Shown in pieces: positions 33,801 to 41,973 of a stretch of 64,000 bases of DNA. How positions within the stretch are numbered: the first letter of the stretch is position 1; every line of letters starts with the position of its first letter. The notes beneath the pieces were generated by a model. That model was not told the origin of the DNA, made no database searches, and saw only the letters and a program-made list of their open reading frames with translations. The stretch spans positions 930,001 through 994,000 of the forward strand of contig CABJAM010000001.1 in the NCBI GenBank assembly GCA_902363555.1. Direction: 5' to 3'. This DNA comes from Lachnospiraceae bacterium. Its GTDB lineage: Bacteria > Bacillota > Clostridia > Lachnospirales > Lachnospiraceae. The position numbers were made by a program, and so were the translations under genes.

Positions 33801-33984
33801 GGATCACATTGTGGTATCTCTTTGCGGCAACGCGAAGGTGGCCGAAGTGATGAAAGCCAATGAAAGCACGATAAAATCTGAGGTTATGGCGGATGCTGTT
33901 AATTATGCCAATGCCGAGGGTTATATCAAGGAATGGAATATTAACGGCGAACAGGTGACTCTGGGAGTTACCCGCGTCGATTGA
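30838..33984 (+). CDS. ileS: Isoleucyl-tRNA synthetase, long (IleS2-like) type
   Basis: 1048 residues from GTG 30838 (AAGGAGG upstream); the ATG at 30805 is 5' of the ribosome site. HIGH motif as PHIGH (~residue 54) in PPTANGKPHIGHVL, a CP1 editing domain in the middle (TTTPWTLPSNVAL), KMSKS in GQKMSKSKGN (~598), and a long C-terminal region (VVVEGRACRNAANIKNRQP). The length and the start EKVNTNLNFVEREKNVEKFW fit the eukaryotic-like IleS2 group, known for low mupirocin sensitivity. It charges tRNA-Ile. Followed 15 bp later by glgP. Confidence 0.95.
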   Translation: MYEKVNTNLNFVEREKNVEKFWKDHEIFEKSIASKTQCPEFTFYDGPPTANGKPHIGHVLTRVIKDMIPRYKTMKGYQVPRKAGWDTHGLPVELEVEKMLGLDGKEQIEEYGLEPFIKHCKESVWKYKGMWEDFSGTVGFWADMDDPYVTYDNNFIESEWWALKQIWEKGLLYKGYKIVPYCPRCGTPLSSHEVAQGYKDVKERSAIARFKVKGEDAYILAWTTTPWTLPSNVALCVNPEETYVRVKMKDEPYVYYLAQALSDAVLGEDTYEVLETYKGTDLEYKEYEALYPVELSKKAYYVVCDSYVTMTDGTGIVHIAPAFGEDDSNVGRKYDLPFLQLVDENGMMTKETKWAGHSCVMRKDLKDENGVSPEVIKDLAERGLLFSAPKFEHSYPHCWRCDTPLIYYARESWFIKMTAVKEDLIRNNNTINWIPESIGKGRFGDWLENVQDWGISRNRYWGTPLNIWECECGHQHSIGSIAELKEMSDNCPDDIELHRPYIDNVTICCPKCGKPMHRVPEVIDCWFDSGSMPFAQHHYPFENEALFKAQFPADFISEAVDQTRGWFYSLLAISTLIFNQAPYKNVIVLGHVQDENGQKMSKSKGNAVDPFDALETYGADAIRWYFYINSAPWLPNRFHGKAVMEGQRKFMGTLWNTYAFFVLYANIDEFDATKYCLEYDKLSVMDKWLLSKLNSVVKAVDENLDNYRIPEAARALQEFVDDMSNWYVRRSRERFWAKGMEQDKINAYMTLYTSLVTICKAAAPMVPFMTEDIYQNLVRSIDKDAPESIHLCDFPEIHENYIDKKLEADMDLVLQVVVEGRACRNAANIKNRQPIGQMYIKAGAHLLEFFTDIIADELNVKRVDFTDDVSTFTSYTFKPQLRTLGPKYGKKLGEIRKLLSTIDGNMAMAQLKADGQLILTVDGENCVLLEEDLLIDAAQTEGYISETDHDVTVVLDTNLTPELLEEGFVREIISKVQTMRKEAGFEVMDHIVVSLCGNAKVAEVMKANESTIKSEVMADAVNYANAEGYIKEWNINGEQVTLGVTRVD

Positions 33985-33999
33985 AAGGAGCCTGTCCAA

Positions 34000-36486
34000 T
34001 TGAAAACACAGGAGAAAATTACAATTAAGAAAAAGCCTTTTGACAAGGCAGGATTTAAGAAAGATATTTTAAATAATGTAAGGGTGCTGTTCCGTAAAAA
34101 TATCGATACGGCAACCCAGCAGGAAATTTTTCAGGCGGTAGCCCTGGCGGCCAAGGATATCATTATCGATCAGTGGATCGCTACCCATAAGGCCTATGAA
34201 AAACAGGACAAAAAGACGGTGTATTATCTTTCCATGGAATTTCTCACCGGCCGTGCCCTTGGAAATAACCTGATCAATCTGTGCTGTTACAGCGAGGTGG
34301 CCGAGGTTCTTAAGGAGCTGGGCTGCGACATTAATACACTTGAGGATGAAGAACCGGATGCAGCTCTTGGCAACGGCGGCCTTGGCCGCCTGGCCGCCTG
34401 CTTCCTGGATTCCCTCTCGACGCTGGGCTACCCGGCTTACGGCTGCGGTATCCGCTATAAGTATGGTATGTTCAAGCAGAAGATCGAGAACGGCTATCAG
34501 GTGGAGGTTCCGGATAACTGGTTAAAGAACGGCAATCCGTTTGAGGTGAAGCGTTCCGAATACAAGCAGGAAGTCAAGTTCGGCGGCTATGTGCGCACCG
34601 AGTGGGATGACCAGGCCAAGCGCAACCGTTTTGTTCAGACCGATTATCAGTCGGTTTACGCGGTGCCGTACGACATCCCCATTGTGGGCTATGGAAATAA
34701 TGTCATCAACTCCCTGCGGATCTGGGATGCGGAGCCCATCGTGGAGTTTAATCTGGATTCCTTTGACAAGGGCAATTATTTAAAGGCTGTGGAGCAGGAG
34801 AACCTGGCGAAAAATATTGTGGAGGTGCTTTATCCCAATGACAGCCATTACAGCGGCAAGGAGCTGCGCTTAAAACAGCAGTATTTCTTCGTATCCGCCA
34901 GCATCCAGAGAGCCATTGCCAAATATAAGGAGCAGCACGATGACGTGCGTAAGCTGTACGAGAAGGTATGCTTCCAGATGAATGATACACATCCCACCGT
35001 GGCTGTAGCCGAGCTGATGCGTATTCTTGTGGACGAGGAAGGCCTGGAATGGGATGAGGCGTGGGCTGTGACGACAAAATGCTGTGCCTACACGAACCAT
35101 ACCATTATGGCTGAGGCTCTTGAAAAATGGCCGGTTGACTTATTTGTCCGCCTGCTCCCTCGTGTGTACCAGATCGTGGAGGAGATCAACCGCCGTTTCC
35201 TCATAGAAATTGAAGAACGTTATCCGAACAATTACAATAAAGTGAAAAACATGGCAATCCTTTATGAAGGACAGATCCGCATGGCCAACCTGGCTATTGT
35301 GGGCGGTTATTCCGTCAATGGCGTGGCCCGTCTGCATACGGAAATCTTAAAGAACCGGGAGCTGAAGGACTTCTACGAGATGATGCCGGAGAAGTTTAAC
35401 AACAAGACCAATGGTATCACACAGCGCCGTTTCCTGCTTCACGGAAATCCGCTGCAGGCCGCCTGGGTGACGAAGAAGATTGGCACAGACGCATGGATCA
35501 CCGATCTGCCGCAGATCAAGGCTCTGGAAAAGTATGCCGACGACCCGCAGTCTCAGAAGGAATTTATGGAAATCAAATTCCAGAACAAGCTGCGTCTTGC
35601 AAAATATATCAAGGAGCACAACGGCATCGATGTGGACCCCAATTCCATTTTTGATGTGCAGGTAAAACGTCTCCACGAATATAAACGTCAGTTGATGAAC
35701 ATTTTACATGTTATGTATCTGTACAATCAACTGAAAGATAATCCAAACATGGACTTCTATCCGACCACATTTATATTTGGCGCCAAGGCGGCTGCCGGCT
35801 ATAAGCGCGCCAAGGAAACGATCAAGCTGATCAATTCCGTGGCGGATATGATCAACAACGATGCATCCATCGGCGGTAAGATCAAGGTCGTTTTCATCGA
35901 AAACTACCGTGTATCCAACGCAGAGATCATCTTTGCCGCCAGTGATGTGTCCGAGCAGATTTCCACGGCCAGCAAGGAAGCTTCCGGTACCGGTAATATG
36001 AAGTTTATGCTCAACGGCGCAGTGACCATCGGTACGATGGATGGCGCTAACGTGGAGATCGTTGAAGAAGTGGGCGCCGATAATGCATTTATTTTCGGCA
36101 TGTCCTCCGATGAGGTTATGGGCTACGAGGCTCATGGCGGCTACAATCCGTATGACGTTTATAATAAGGATGCGGACATCCGCCGGGTGATGGAGCAGCT
36201 CATCGATGGAACCTACTCCAGAGAGGGCGATCTGTTTAATGAGATTTATACATCGCTGCTTAAAGGCACAGGCTATGACAAGCCGGATGTATATTTCAAT
36301 CTGAAAGATTTCCGTTCCTATGCTGATGCTCAGGCTAAGGTGAATGCCGCTTATAAGGACCGCAGCCGCTGGACGAAGATGGCGATCCTTAATATCGCCA
36401 ATGTGGGGAAATTCTCCTCAGACCGGACGATTGAAGAGTATGTGAGAGATATCTGGCATTTGGAGAAGGTTACGGTGACATTGTAA
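34000..36486 (+). CDS. glgP: Glycogen/starch phosphorylase
   Basis: 828 residues, the normal length for the GT35 phosphorylases. Landmarks: YYLSMEFLTGRALGNNLIN, ALGNGGLGRLAACFLDSL, MNDTHPTVAVAELMRIL, TNHTIMAEALEKWP and the pyridoxal-phosphate lysine (about residue 668) in SGTGNMKFMLNGA. It releases glucose-1-phosphate from alpha-1,4-glucans. Start is TTG at 34000 with AAAGGAG 9 nt upstream. It is placed directly behind ileS without an obvious promoter, so it may be co-controlled by the isoleucine T-box. Confidence 0.95.
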   Translation: MKTQEKITIKKKPFDKAGFKKDILNNVRVLFRKNIDTATQQEIFQAVALAAKDIIIDQWIATHKAYEKQDKKTVYYLSMEFLTGRALGNNLINLCCYSEVAEVLKELGCDINTLEDEEPDAALGNGGLGRLAACFLDSLSTLGYPAYGCGIRYKYGMFKQKIENGYQVEVPDNWLKNGNPFEVKRSEYKQEVKFGGYVRTEWDDQAKRNRFVQTDYQSVYAVPYDIPIVGYGNNVINSLRIWDAEPIVEFNLDSFDKGNYLKAVEQENLAKNIVEVLYPNDSHYSGKELRLKQQYFFVSASIQRAIAKYKEQHDDVRKLYEKVCFQMNDTHPTVAVAELMRILVDEEGLEWDEAWAVTTKCCAYTNHTIMAEALEKWPVDLFVRLLPRVYQIVEEINRRFLIEIEERYPNNYNKVKNMAILYEGQIRMANLAIVGGYSVNGVARLHTEILKNRELKDFYEMMPEKFNNKTNGITQRRFLLHGNPLQAAWVTKKIGTDAWITDLPQIKALEKYADDPQSQKEFMEIKFQNKLRLAKYIKEHNGIDVDPNSIFDVQVKRLHEYKRQLMNILHVMYLYNQLKDNPNMDFYPTTFIFGAKAAAGYKRAKETIKLINSVADMINNDASIGGKIKVVFIENYRVSNAEIIFAASDVSEQISTASKEASGTGNMKFMLNGAVTIGTMDGANVEIVEEVGADNAFIFGMSSDEVMGYEAHGGYNPYDVYNKDADIRRVMEQLIDGTYSREGDLFNEIYTSLLKGTGYDKPDVYFNLKDFRSYADAQAKVNAAYKDRSRWTKMAILNIANVGKFSSDRTIEEYVRDIWHLEKVTVTL

Positions 36487-36535
36487 AATAATGCAGGCCG
36501 CCGGCAGTTTTGGACTGTCGGCGGCCTGCATTATT
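36486..36535. terminator. 22-bp hairpin terminator after glgP
   Basis: AAATAATGCAGGCCGCCGGCAG pairs almost completely with the stretch ending CGGCGGCCTGCATTATTT; the loop is about 6 nt. A related hairpin is at 37750-37780. Confidence 0.75.
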
Positions 36536-36536
36536 T

Positions 36537-36592
36537 GTGCGAAGCAACGAGCCAAAGTCAAGTTTGCTTGACTTTGGCGACTGCCGCGGGGG
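36537..36592. repeat. GCGAAGCRACGAGCC dispersed repeat, single short unit
   Basis: GCGAAGCAACGAGCC, then an inner hairpin CCAAAGTCAAG-TTTG-CTTGACTTTGG, then CGACTGCCGCGGGG. It shares ends with the tandem element at 18110-18257 but has a different inner hairpin. It lies just behind the glgP terminator. Confidence 0.65.
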
Positions 36593-36593
36593 T

Positions 36594-37424
36594 TTACTTC
36601 CAAAGGCGGGTGACGGCATCTCTTGCCTCATCCTCGCTGAGGTCAAAATGTAATTTCACCTTTTGGATTGTTTCCTCAAAATCAACATTGAGTTCACGGC
36701 ATGTTTCAACCACAGCCTGAATCCCCTGGGATTTACCCGCTTTCAAACCATCATCAAAAAGCATCTGACCAACTCTTGTCATGGCAACAACCTCCTTAAA
36801 TTCGTCCAAATCCTTACGGTTCAAAAACTTGTCGGCGAGAGCATAGAGCATAGCCAGTGCTTTCTGAGCCGACATATGGTTATAAGGTTTCATCAATAAT
36901 ACAGCATCCTTGATGACCTCTTTCCGGCTTGAGTCACTGGACATTAACGGTGATAATGCCAGTTGCACGAAATCGTCATCTGAAAAATCTGATTTGTCTT
37001 TTTGTTTCTGTTTCAATCTGGTGATGATGTCATCCGCTTTCTTCTCGGCGAAATAAATGGGGTGAACACGGTATGTATACAATCCACAGTTAAGAGAAGT
37101 ACGGGCTTTGGTGATTCCGTTGGTATAAATGACATAGGTCAGAACTGTTTTTCCTGTATTATTCTGGTATACGGCTTCGTACGCATGAAACCGTCTTAAA
37201 TCTTTCGCGTCGCTGTCGGTGGTCTGAAACTCAAAGTGTATCACAGGGCCTTCCAGTGTGGGGAAGGTGTAATCCAGGTACATTTTCTGAATGGTCAATG
37301 CTACAAGCTCTGTGGAGCCAGGTTCAAGAAAATGATAATTAACACCCAGTAATTTTGAAATGGTATCCCTGAAATATTCGACGCCCATTTTCATAACTGC
37401 ATCTTCGTGCATGATATTGGCCAT
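36594..37424 (-). CDS. Rpn-family PD-(D/E)XK nuclease / putative transposase
   Basis: 276 residues. The nuclease core is LDYTFPTLEGPVIHFEFQTT (about residues 49-70), matching the Asp...Glu-x-Gln active-site pattern of Rpn (recombination-promoting nuclease) proteins, followed by the conserved RFHAYEAVYQNNTGKTVLTYV. The C-terminal third is helical and charged (DEDEA-rich). Some are described as PD-(D/E)XK transposases, but no terminal repeats flank this one. It is a single gene, minus strand, with its own upstream AT-rich region. Confidence 0.8.
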   Translation of the reverse strand: MANIMHEDAVMKMGVEYFRDTISKLLGVNYHFLEPGSTELVALTIQKMYLDYTFPTLEGPVIHFEFQTTDSDAKDLRRFHAYEAVYQNNTGKTVLTYVIYTNGITKARTSLNCGLYTYRVHPIYFAEKKADDIITRLKQKQKDKSDFSDDDFVQLALSPLMSSDSSRKEVIKDAVLLMKPYNHMSAQKALAMLYALADKFLNRKDLDEFKEVVAMTRVGQMLFDDGLKAGKSQGIQAVVETCRELNVDFEETIQKVKLHFDLSEDEARDAVTRLWK

Positions 37425-37749
37425 AAAGCCATTCCCTTCGTGTTGTTAAGTATCGTAAGCTTTTGTACATTTGGGCTGAAGATGTTTTATGATGTGTATT
37501 TTTATAATCCCTTTTAAAACGTAAAAGTTATTTATCTTTATCTGATGTAATGTTTTTTTATCGTTCATTTTATTATAGAAGCGTGGTTAGGAGCTTCTAT
37601 GGGGCCTCACCTTCTTCGTAATTTGTTTAGTTCTATTTTAACAGATTATCTTAAAAAAAACCAGATACTGCCAAATATTTCATAATTGACACCGGGGTGA
37701 ATCTGAGATTTATAAAAGCTATATTAATTACTAAAAACTGCCGCCGATT
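37425..37749. other. AT-rich intergenic gap upstream of Rpn gene
   Basis: Contains a hairpin ATAGAAGC (37575-37582) with GCTTCTAT (37593-37600) and otherwise AT-rich sequence that presumably includes the Rpn promoter. No gene, RNA or mobile-element end was recognised. Confidence 0.5.
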
Positions 37750-37780
37750 GGCCGCCGGCAGTTTCGGTCTGCCAGCGGCC
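37750..37780. terminator. Hairpin after DJ-1/PfpI gene
   Basis: GGCCGCCGGCAG-TTTCGGT-CTGCCAGCGGCC, one C-A mismatch. It closely resembles the glgP terminator stem at 36486. Confidence 0.55.
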
Positions 37781-37811
37781 TAAATTATCGGATCGTATTT
37801 ATTACAGAGTA

Positions 37812-38450
37812 TCAATTCTCGTTTCCAGAAGGCAGCGTTTGCATAAGGGCAAAGAAATGTTCAGGTTTACCGGTCCTGAAATATTCATACCAGGATTCCA
37901 GTGTGTCTGTCTGAAAAACCCCTAAATACTCAATAATTTGCCTGGCCCACAGCAAAGCTCCGGTGGAACCGGCAGTGATAAGGTTTTTGTCCATGACAGA
38001 AGGCTTGTCGATGTAATAACTTTGTCCTTTATAACCAGGAGAAACCATTTCAAGAAATCCCGGGCCATTACTGGTATGCAAACGATTATCCAATAGGCCA
38101 AGGCTGGCAAGCGCAGCGGTAGCCCCGCAGATGGCGCAGACCAAAGCGCCTGAAGCGAGAAATTCGCCTGCTTTTTTCAGGATAGCGCCATGCTTTGGGT
38201 CATTCCATGTATCTGCACCCGGTAAGAGCAGTGCACTCGTATCACTTGCAGCAATATCTTCAATTAAGCAATCGGGAACGATCGTCAGCCCTCCCATAGT
38301 CGTGATGGGCTCTTTTGAATAACTGACCGTTTTAAGTGATACACCAGGTTCCCCCTTTTTGAAAAATCGACCGGAATTTAGCTCTGAGGTAATATGCCCC
38401 AGTTCCCAATCCGCTAAAGTATCAAGAACATAAACATAGATTGTAAACAT
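37812..38450 (-). CDS. DJ-1/PfpI-family protein
   Basis: 212 residues from ATG 38450 (GGAGG 10 nt upstream); the longer reading from 38585 crosses the divergent promoter region and is rejected. The fold is marked by VYVLDTLADWELGHITSEL, DTSALLLPGADTW and the nucleophile elbow VCAICGATAALA with Cys108. Members are deglycases, proteases or amidotransferase-like hydrolases. It lies divergent to a WYL-domain regulator, which probably controls it. Confidence 0.85.
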   Translation of the reverse strand: MFTIYVYVLDTLADWELGHITSELNSGRFFKKGEPGVSLKTVSYSKEPITTMGGLTIVPDCLIEDIAASDTSALLLPGADTWNDPKHGAILKKAGEFLASGALVCAICGATAALASLGLLDNRLHTSNGPGFLEMVSPGYKGQSYYIDKPSVMDKNLITAGSTGALLWARQIIEYLGVFQTDTLESWYEYFRTGKPEHFFALMQTLPSGNEN

Positions 38451-38579
38451 AGATTTCCTCCATTTTAATTTTTTGTGGCAGCACCGAAGACCGGAGCCTC
38501 TGTGGATTTTCTCAGGATATTTTATCCTGGCAGACGGTTCACTTGATTTACCTGTTGCTTTATAGTACCATGGAATTGT

Positions 38580-38595
38580 TGACAACAGTATGTCA
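38580..38595. promoter_or_regulatory. Inverted repeat in DJ-1/WYL divergent region
   Basis: TGACA-N6-TGTCA, within a region where TTGACA could also serve as a -35 box for the plus-strand regulator gene. It may be the operator for the WYL regulator. Confidence 0.4.
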
Positions 38596-38627
38596 GCAAA
38601 TTAAAAAATTATGAAAGGCGGCAATCC

Positions 38628-39560
38628 ATGAAGGTTGACAGGCTTGTGAGTATAATTATGATCCTCCTTGATAAAGAGCGCGTGAGTGCCCAGGAGCTGG
38701 CGGATATGTTTGAGGTTTCCCTCCGCACAATATACCGGGATATTGATGCTATTAACATGGCGGGGATTCCTGTTTACGGGGCGTCGGGCGTGGGCGGCGG
38801 CTTTGAAATCATGGAGCAATACAAGATTGATCGAAATGTTTTTTCATCGGCGGATCTTTCCGCAATCCTGATGGGGCTTTCCAGTCTTTCCAATATGATA
38901 CAGGGGAGTGAACTTGTAAATGCCCTTGCCAAGGTCAGGAGCTTTATACCTGCTGACAAAGCGAAAGACATTGAATTTAGAGCCGATCAAATATGTATCG
39001 ATTTAACTCCATGGATGGGCAACAGGAACATGCAGCCTTATTTAGAAAAGGTTAAAACAGCGTTACAGCAGAGTAAGCTGCTTTCATTTGAATATGCAGA
39101 CCGTTATGGAAATAAAACCGCACGAACAGTTGAGCCGTATCAGCTTGTATTAAAAAGCGGCCATTGGTATTTTCAGGGGTATTGCCGGATACGGAATGAT
39201 TATCGTTTATTCCGGCTATCCCGCATATCAGATCTGAAGTTACAGGAAACTACTTTTACACCACGGGATTATCAGAAACCGGTTTTAGACTTTGCAGAAA
39301 TGTTGGAGTCGATGCAGACTGAAATTAAGATCCGTATACATAAATCTGTGATGGACCGGGTGCTTGAATTTTGTTCTTATGAAAATTTCTCGCCAGATGG
39401 CGATGCGCATTATATTGTTCGCTTTCCTTTCATAGAAAATGATTTCTATTACAATATTCTTTTCGGTCTTGGCGATAAATGTGAGTGCCTGGAGCCTGTG
39501 CATATACGGGCAGAAATGAAGCGAAGATTACATGATATGGCTGGCCTGTACGGAAACTAG
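38628..39560 (+). CDS. HTH-WYL domain transcriptional regulator (YafY-like)
   Basis: 310 residues. N-terminal winged helix with VSAQELADMFEVSLRTIYRD (residues ~20-40), then GGGFEIMEQYKIDRNVFSS, and a WYL domain (~150-225; TARTVEPYQLVLKSGHWYFQ) with a C-terminal WCX-like extension. WYL domains sense small ligands or nucleic acids. It is divergent from the DJ-1/PfpI gene with a shared intergenic dyad, indicating local regulation. Confidence 0.9.
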   Translation: MKVDRLVSIIMILLDKERVSAQELADMFEVSLRTIYRDIDAINMAGIPVYGASGVGGGFEIMEQYKIDRNVFSSADLSAILMGLSSLSNMIQGSELVNALAKVRSFIPADKAKDIEFRADQICIDLTPWMGNRNMQPYLEKVKTALQQSKLLSFEYADRYGNKTARTVEPYQLVLKSGHWYFQGYCRIRNDYRLFRLSRISDLKLQETTFTPRDYQKPVLDFAEMLESMQTEIKIRIHKSVMDRVLEFCSYENFSPDGDAHYIVRFPFIENDFYYNILFGLGDKCECLEPVHIRAEMKRRLHDMAGLYGN

Positions 39561-39674
39561 TGCTCCATCCGGCCAGAAACGAAACTGACAGCACCAGAGT
39601 TATGTTCCTTGCTATTTGCCCGGCAGTTTGGTAAACTTAATGCATGAAAGAAATTTTGAGTAACAGTTTAGACA

Positions 39675-39699
39675 GGTCTGCACATCTGCTATGCAGACC
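39675..39699 (-). repeat. GGTCTGCA hairpin (family B, copy 3) joined to a half 29-nt repeat
   Basis: GGTCTGCA-CATCTGCTA-TGCAGACC. It is preceded by GTAACAGTTTAGACAG, a half of the 29-nt repeat (39660), and followed by CGTACGAAATCGTAAATTT, whose reverse complement matches AAATTTACGTTTTCGTACGG at 7491. This composite therefore occurs at two places more than 30 kb apart. Confidence 0.65.
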
Positions 39700-39721
39700 G
39701 TACGAAATCGTAAATTTTGGA

Positions 39722-39750
39722 GGAACAGTTCGGTTCCTCTGAACGGTTAC
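39722..39750 (+). repeat. 29-nt dispersed palindrome, degenerate copy
   Basis: GGAACAGTTC-GGTTCCTCT-GAACGGTTAC, with two stem mismatches. It ends just upstream of the truA ribosome site. Confidence 0.7.
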
Positions 39751-39768
39751 ATTTTGGGAGGAAAATTT

Positions 39769-40512
39769 GTGAGAAATATTAAATTGGTTATAGAATATGA
39801 CGGCAGCCGATATGACGGCTGGCAGCGTCTCGGGAAAAACAGTGGACAGATGACGATTCAGGGAAAGATCGAGGAGGTACTAAAGAAAATGACCGGCGAG
39901 GATATAGAGATATCCGGCTCCGGCCGAACGGACGCCGGCGTCCACGCCTACGCCCAGGTGGCCAATTTCCATACAAATACCGACATGAAGTGCTATGAGA
40001 TCAAGCATTATCTCAACCGGTATCTGCCCAGAGATATTGCAGTGCTGGACGTGAGTGTGGTGGACGAGCGTTTTCACAGCCGCCTTAATGCCAGGTCAAA
40101 AAAATATTTGTATCGGATCGCCATCGGTGATGTACCCAGCGTTTTTGACCGGAAGTATACGTATTACTGCTTTGACCGTCTGGATGTGGAGGCTATGAAA
40201 AAGGCGGCGGCTTATTTGGTGGGAAAACATGATTTTATCGCCTTTTCGTCGGTGAAGCGCACGAAAAAGTCCACGGTGCGGGAAATTTATGACATTGATA
40301 TTTATGGCGATGAGAAGGAAATCCAGATCACCTTCCACGGCAATGGCTTTTTGTATAATATGGTCCGGATCATGGCGGGAACTTTGATGGAGGTCGGTAA
40401 GGGCGAGCGGACACCGGAGGATATGAAAACGATTTTAGAAAGTAAAAACCGGGAGTGCGCGGGAATCACGGCGCCGGCCCAGGGGCTGTTTTTGCTTGAG
40501 GTGGCGTATTAG
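39769..40512 (+). CDS. truA: tRNA pseudouridine(38-40) synthase TruA
   Basis: 247 residues from GTG 39769 (GGGAGG 8 nt upstream). MRNIKLVIEYDGSRYDGWQ and the catalytic Asp55 in GSGRTDAGVHA are diagnostic, as are HDFIAFSSVKRTKKSTVREI and FLYNMVRIMAGTLMEVGKG. It isomerises uridines 38-40 in tRNA anticodon arms. It stands alone behind a repeat-rich leader. Confidence 0.95.
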   Translation: MRNIKLVIEYDGSRYDGWQRLGKNSGQMTIQGKIEEVLKKMTGEDIEISGSGRTDAGVHAYAQVANFHTNTDMKCYEIKHYLNRYLPRDIAVLDVSVVDERFHSRLNARSKKYLYRIAIGDVPSVFDRKYTYYCFDRLDVEAMKKAAAYLVGKHDFIAFSSVKRTKKSTVREIYDIDIYGDEKEIQITFHGNGFLYNMVRIMAGTLMEVGKGERTPEDMKTILESKNRECAGITAPAQGLFLLEVAY

Positions 40513-40549
40513 TAGTACAGCTTTGTCTATTGTGTGCCAACGGCAAGTC

Positions 40550-40578
40550 TTGAGTCCACCCTCAAAATATGGTAAACT
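40550..40578 (+). promoter_or_regulatory. Promoter of second MATE gene
   Basis: TTGAGT (40550-40555), 17-nt spacer, TAAACT (40573-40578). Confidence 0.55.
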
Positions 40579-40589
40579 AATACCATATT
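40566..40589. promoter_or_regulatory. Palindrome over the -10 box of second MATE gene
   Basis: AATATGGT-N8-ACCATATT, perfect 8-bp arms, enclosing the -10 hexamer. A repressor bound here would block the promoter; no adjacent regulator gene is present. Confidence 0.5.
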
Positions 40590-40607
40590 AAGAGGAGATG
40601 ATTTATT

Positions 40608-41963
40608 GTGGGTGTCACACGAAGAAAAGACCGTGATATGACCGAGGGGGTCATCTGGAAACAGATTTTTATGTTTGCCCTGCCGCTCATGGCGGGGAAT
40701 CTGTTTCAGCAGTTGTATAACACGGTGGACAGTATTATCGTAGGTAATTTTGTAGGTAAAGAAGCACTGGCGGCCGTAGGCTCTGTGGGACCGATTATGA
40801 ATTCGCTGATCGGATTTTTTATGGGGCTGTCCACGGGCGCCGGTGTTGTGATTTCCCAGTATTACGGGGCAAAGCGTGAGGACCGGGTACAGCGCGCCGT
40901 ACACTCGATGTTGTGTATGACGCTGTTTTTGTGCGTCGTTGTGACCATTGCCGGTATTTTGCTCTGCCCGGCCATGCTGCGTCTGATGCAGACGCCGGAG
41001 GATGTCTACGCCCAGGCGGATGAGTATCTGTCAATTTACTTTGCCGGCGTGTCCGGTCTTATGATCTATAATATGGGCTCGGGAATCCTGCGGGCAGTAG
41101 GGGATTCCAAACGCCCTCTGTATTTTCTCATATTTTCAGCGTGTACCAATACGGTGCTGGATATCGTGTTTGTGGCCGGCCTTAAAATGGGGATCGCCGG
41201 TGCAGCTTGGGCGACTGTGATCGCTCAATGTCTTTCGGCTGTGCTTGTTCTTGCCACATTATCCCGGGCGTCCGGCGCGTACCGTATCGTGTGGAGGAAG
41301 CTTCGCATGGACTGGAACATACTGCGCCAGATTATCCGCATCGGCTTCCCGGCAGCGCTCCAGATGATGATCACGTCCATTTCCAATATATTTGTCCAAT
41401 CCTATATTAATGTTTTCGGGTCCAGTGTCATGGCGGGCTGGAGTGCTTATTCCAAAATCGATATGTTTATGATGATGCCCATGCAGAGTGTGTCCATGGC
41501 GGCCACCACCTTTGTCGGCCAAAATCTTGGCGCTGGTAAAATAAAGCGCGCCAGGACGGGAACGCGGACGTCGCTGTTCCTCGCCATGGGGGTAACGGTG
41601 GTCATTATGATCCCGCTGCTGGTCTTTGCGCCTCTGATGGTGCAGATGTTTAACAGTGACGCGGAGGTTATCGGCTACGGCGCGCTGTTTATCCGGCTGT
41701 TATCGCCGTTTTATGTACTGTGCTGCGTCAATCAGGTGTATGCCAGCTCCCTGCGGGGCGCCGGGGATTCCAAGGCTCCCATGATCATAATGCTGCTTTC
41801 GTTTGTCGTTTTTCGCCAGGTCTATCTTTTTGCGGCGTCACGGCTGTTTGGAACGATCATTCCCGTGGCCTTTGGATACCCGGCCGGATGGCTGTTGTGC
41901 AGTCTGCTGATCTATTTGTATTACCGGTTTGGACATTGGGAAAAGTTCCGGCTGGACCAATAG
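40608..41963 (+). CDS. MATE-family efflux transporter
   Basis: 451 residues, twelve membrane segments. N-terminal FALPLMAGNLFQQLYNTVDS with IIVGNFVGKEALAAVG and the second-half SMAATTFVGQNLGAGKIKRA mark a DinF/NorM-type exporter. The GTG at 40608 follows AGAGGAG at 11 nt. It is distinct from the MATE protein encoded at 11589. A palindrome covers its promoter. Substrate unknown. Confidence 0.9.
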   Translation: MGVTRRKDRDMTEGVIWKQIFMFALPLMAGNLFQQLYNTVDSIIVGNFVGKEALAAVGSVGPIMNSLIGFFMGLSTGAGVVISQYYGAKREDRVQRAVHSMLCMTLFLCVVVTIAGILLCPAMLRLMQTPEDVYAQADEYLSIYFAGVSGLMIYNMGSGILRAVGDSKRPLYFLIFSACTNTVLDIVFVAGLKMGIAGAAWATVIAQCLSAVLVLATLSRASGAYRIVWRKLRMDWNILRQIIRIGFPAALQMMITSISNIFVQSYINVFGSSVMAGWSAYSKIDMFMMMPMQSVSMAATTFVGQNLGAGKIKRARTGTRTSLFLAMGVTVVIMIPLLVFAPLMVQMFNSDAEVIGYGALFIRLLSPFYVLCCVNQVYASSLRGAGDSKAPMIIMLLSFVVFRQVYLFAASRLFGTIIPVAFGYPAGWLLCSLLIYLYYRFGHWEKFRLDQ

Positions 41964-41973
41964 GCGTTTTAAG

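Noticed and set aside
36594..37424. Insertion sequence carrying the Rpn-like gene
   Set aside because: No terminal inverted repeats or target duplication flank the gene; the neighbouring hairpins belong to the adjacent genes' terminators.
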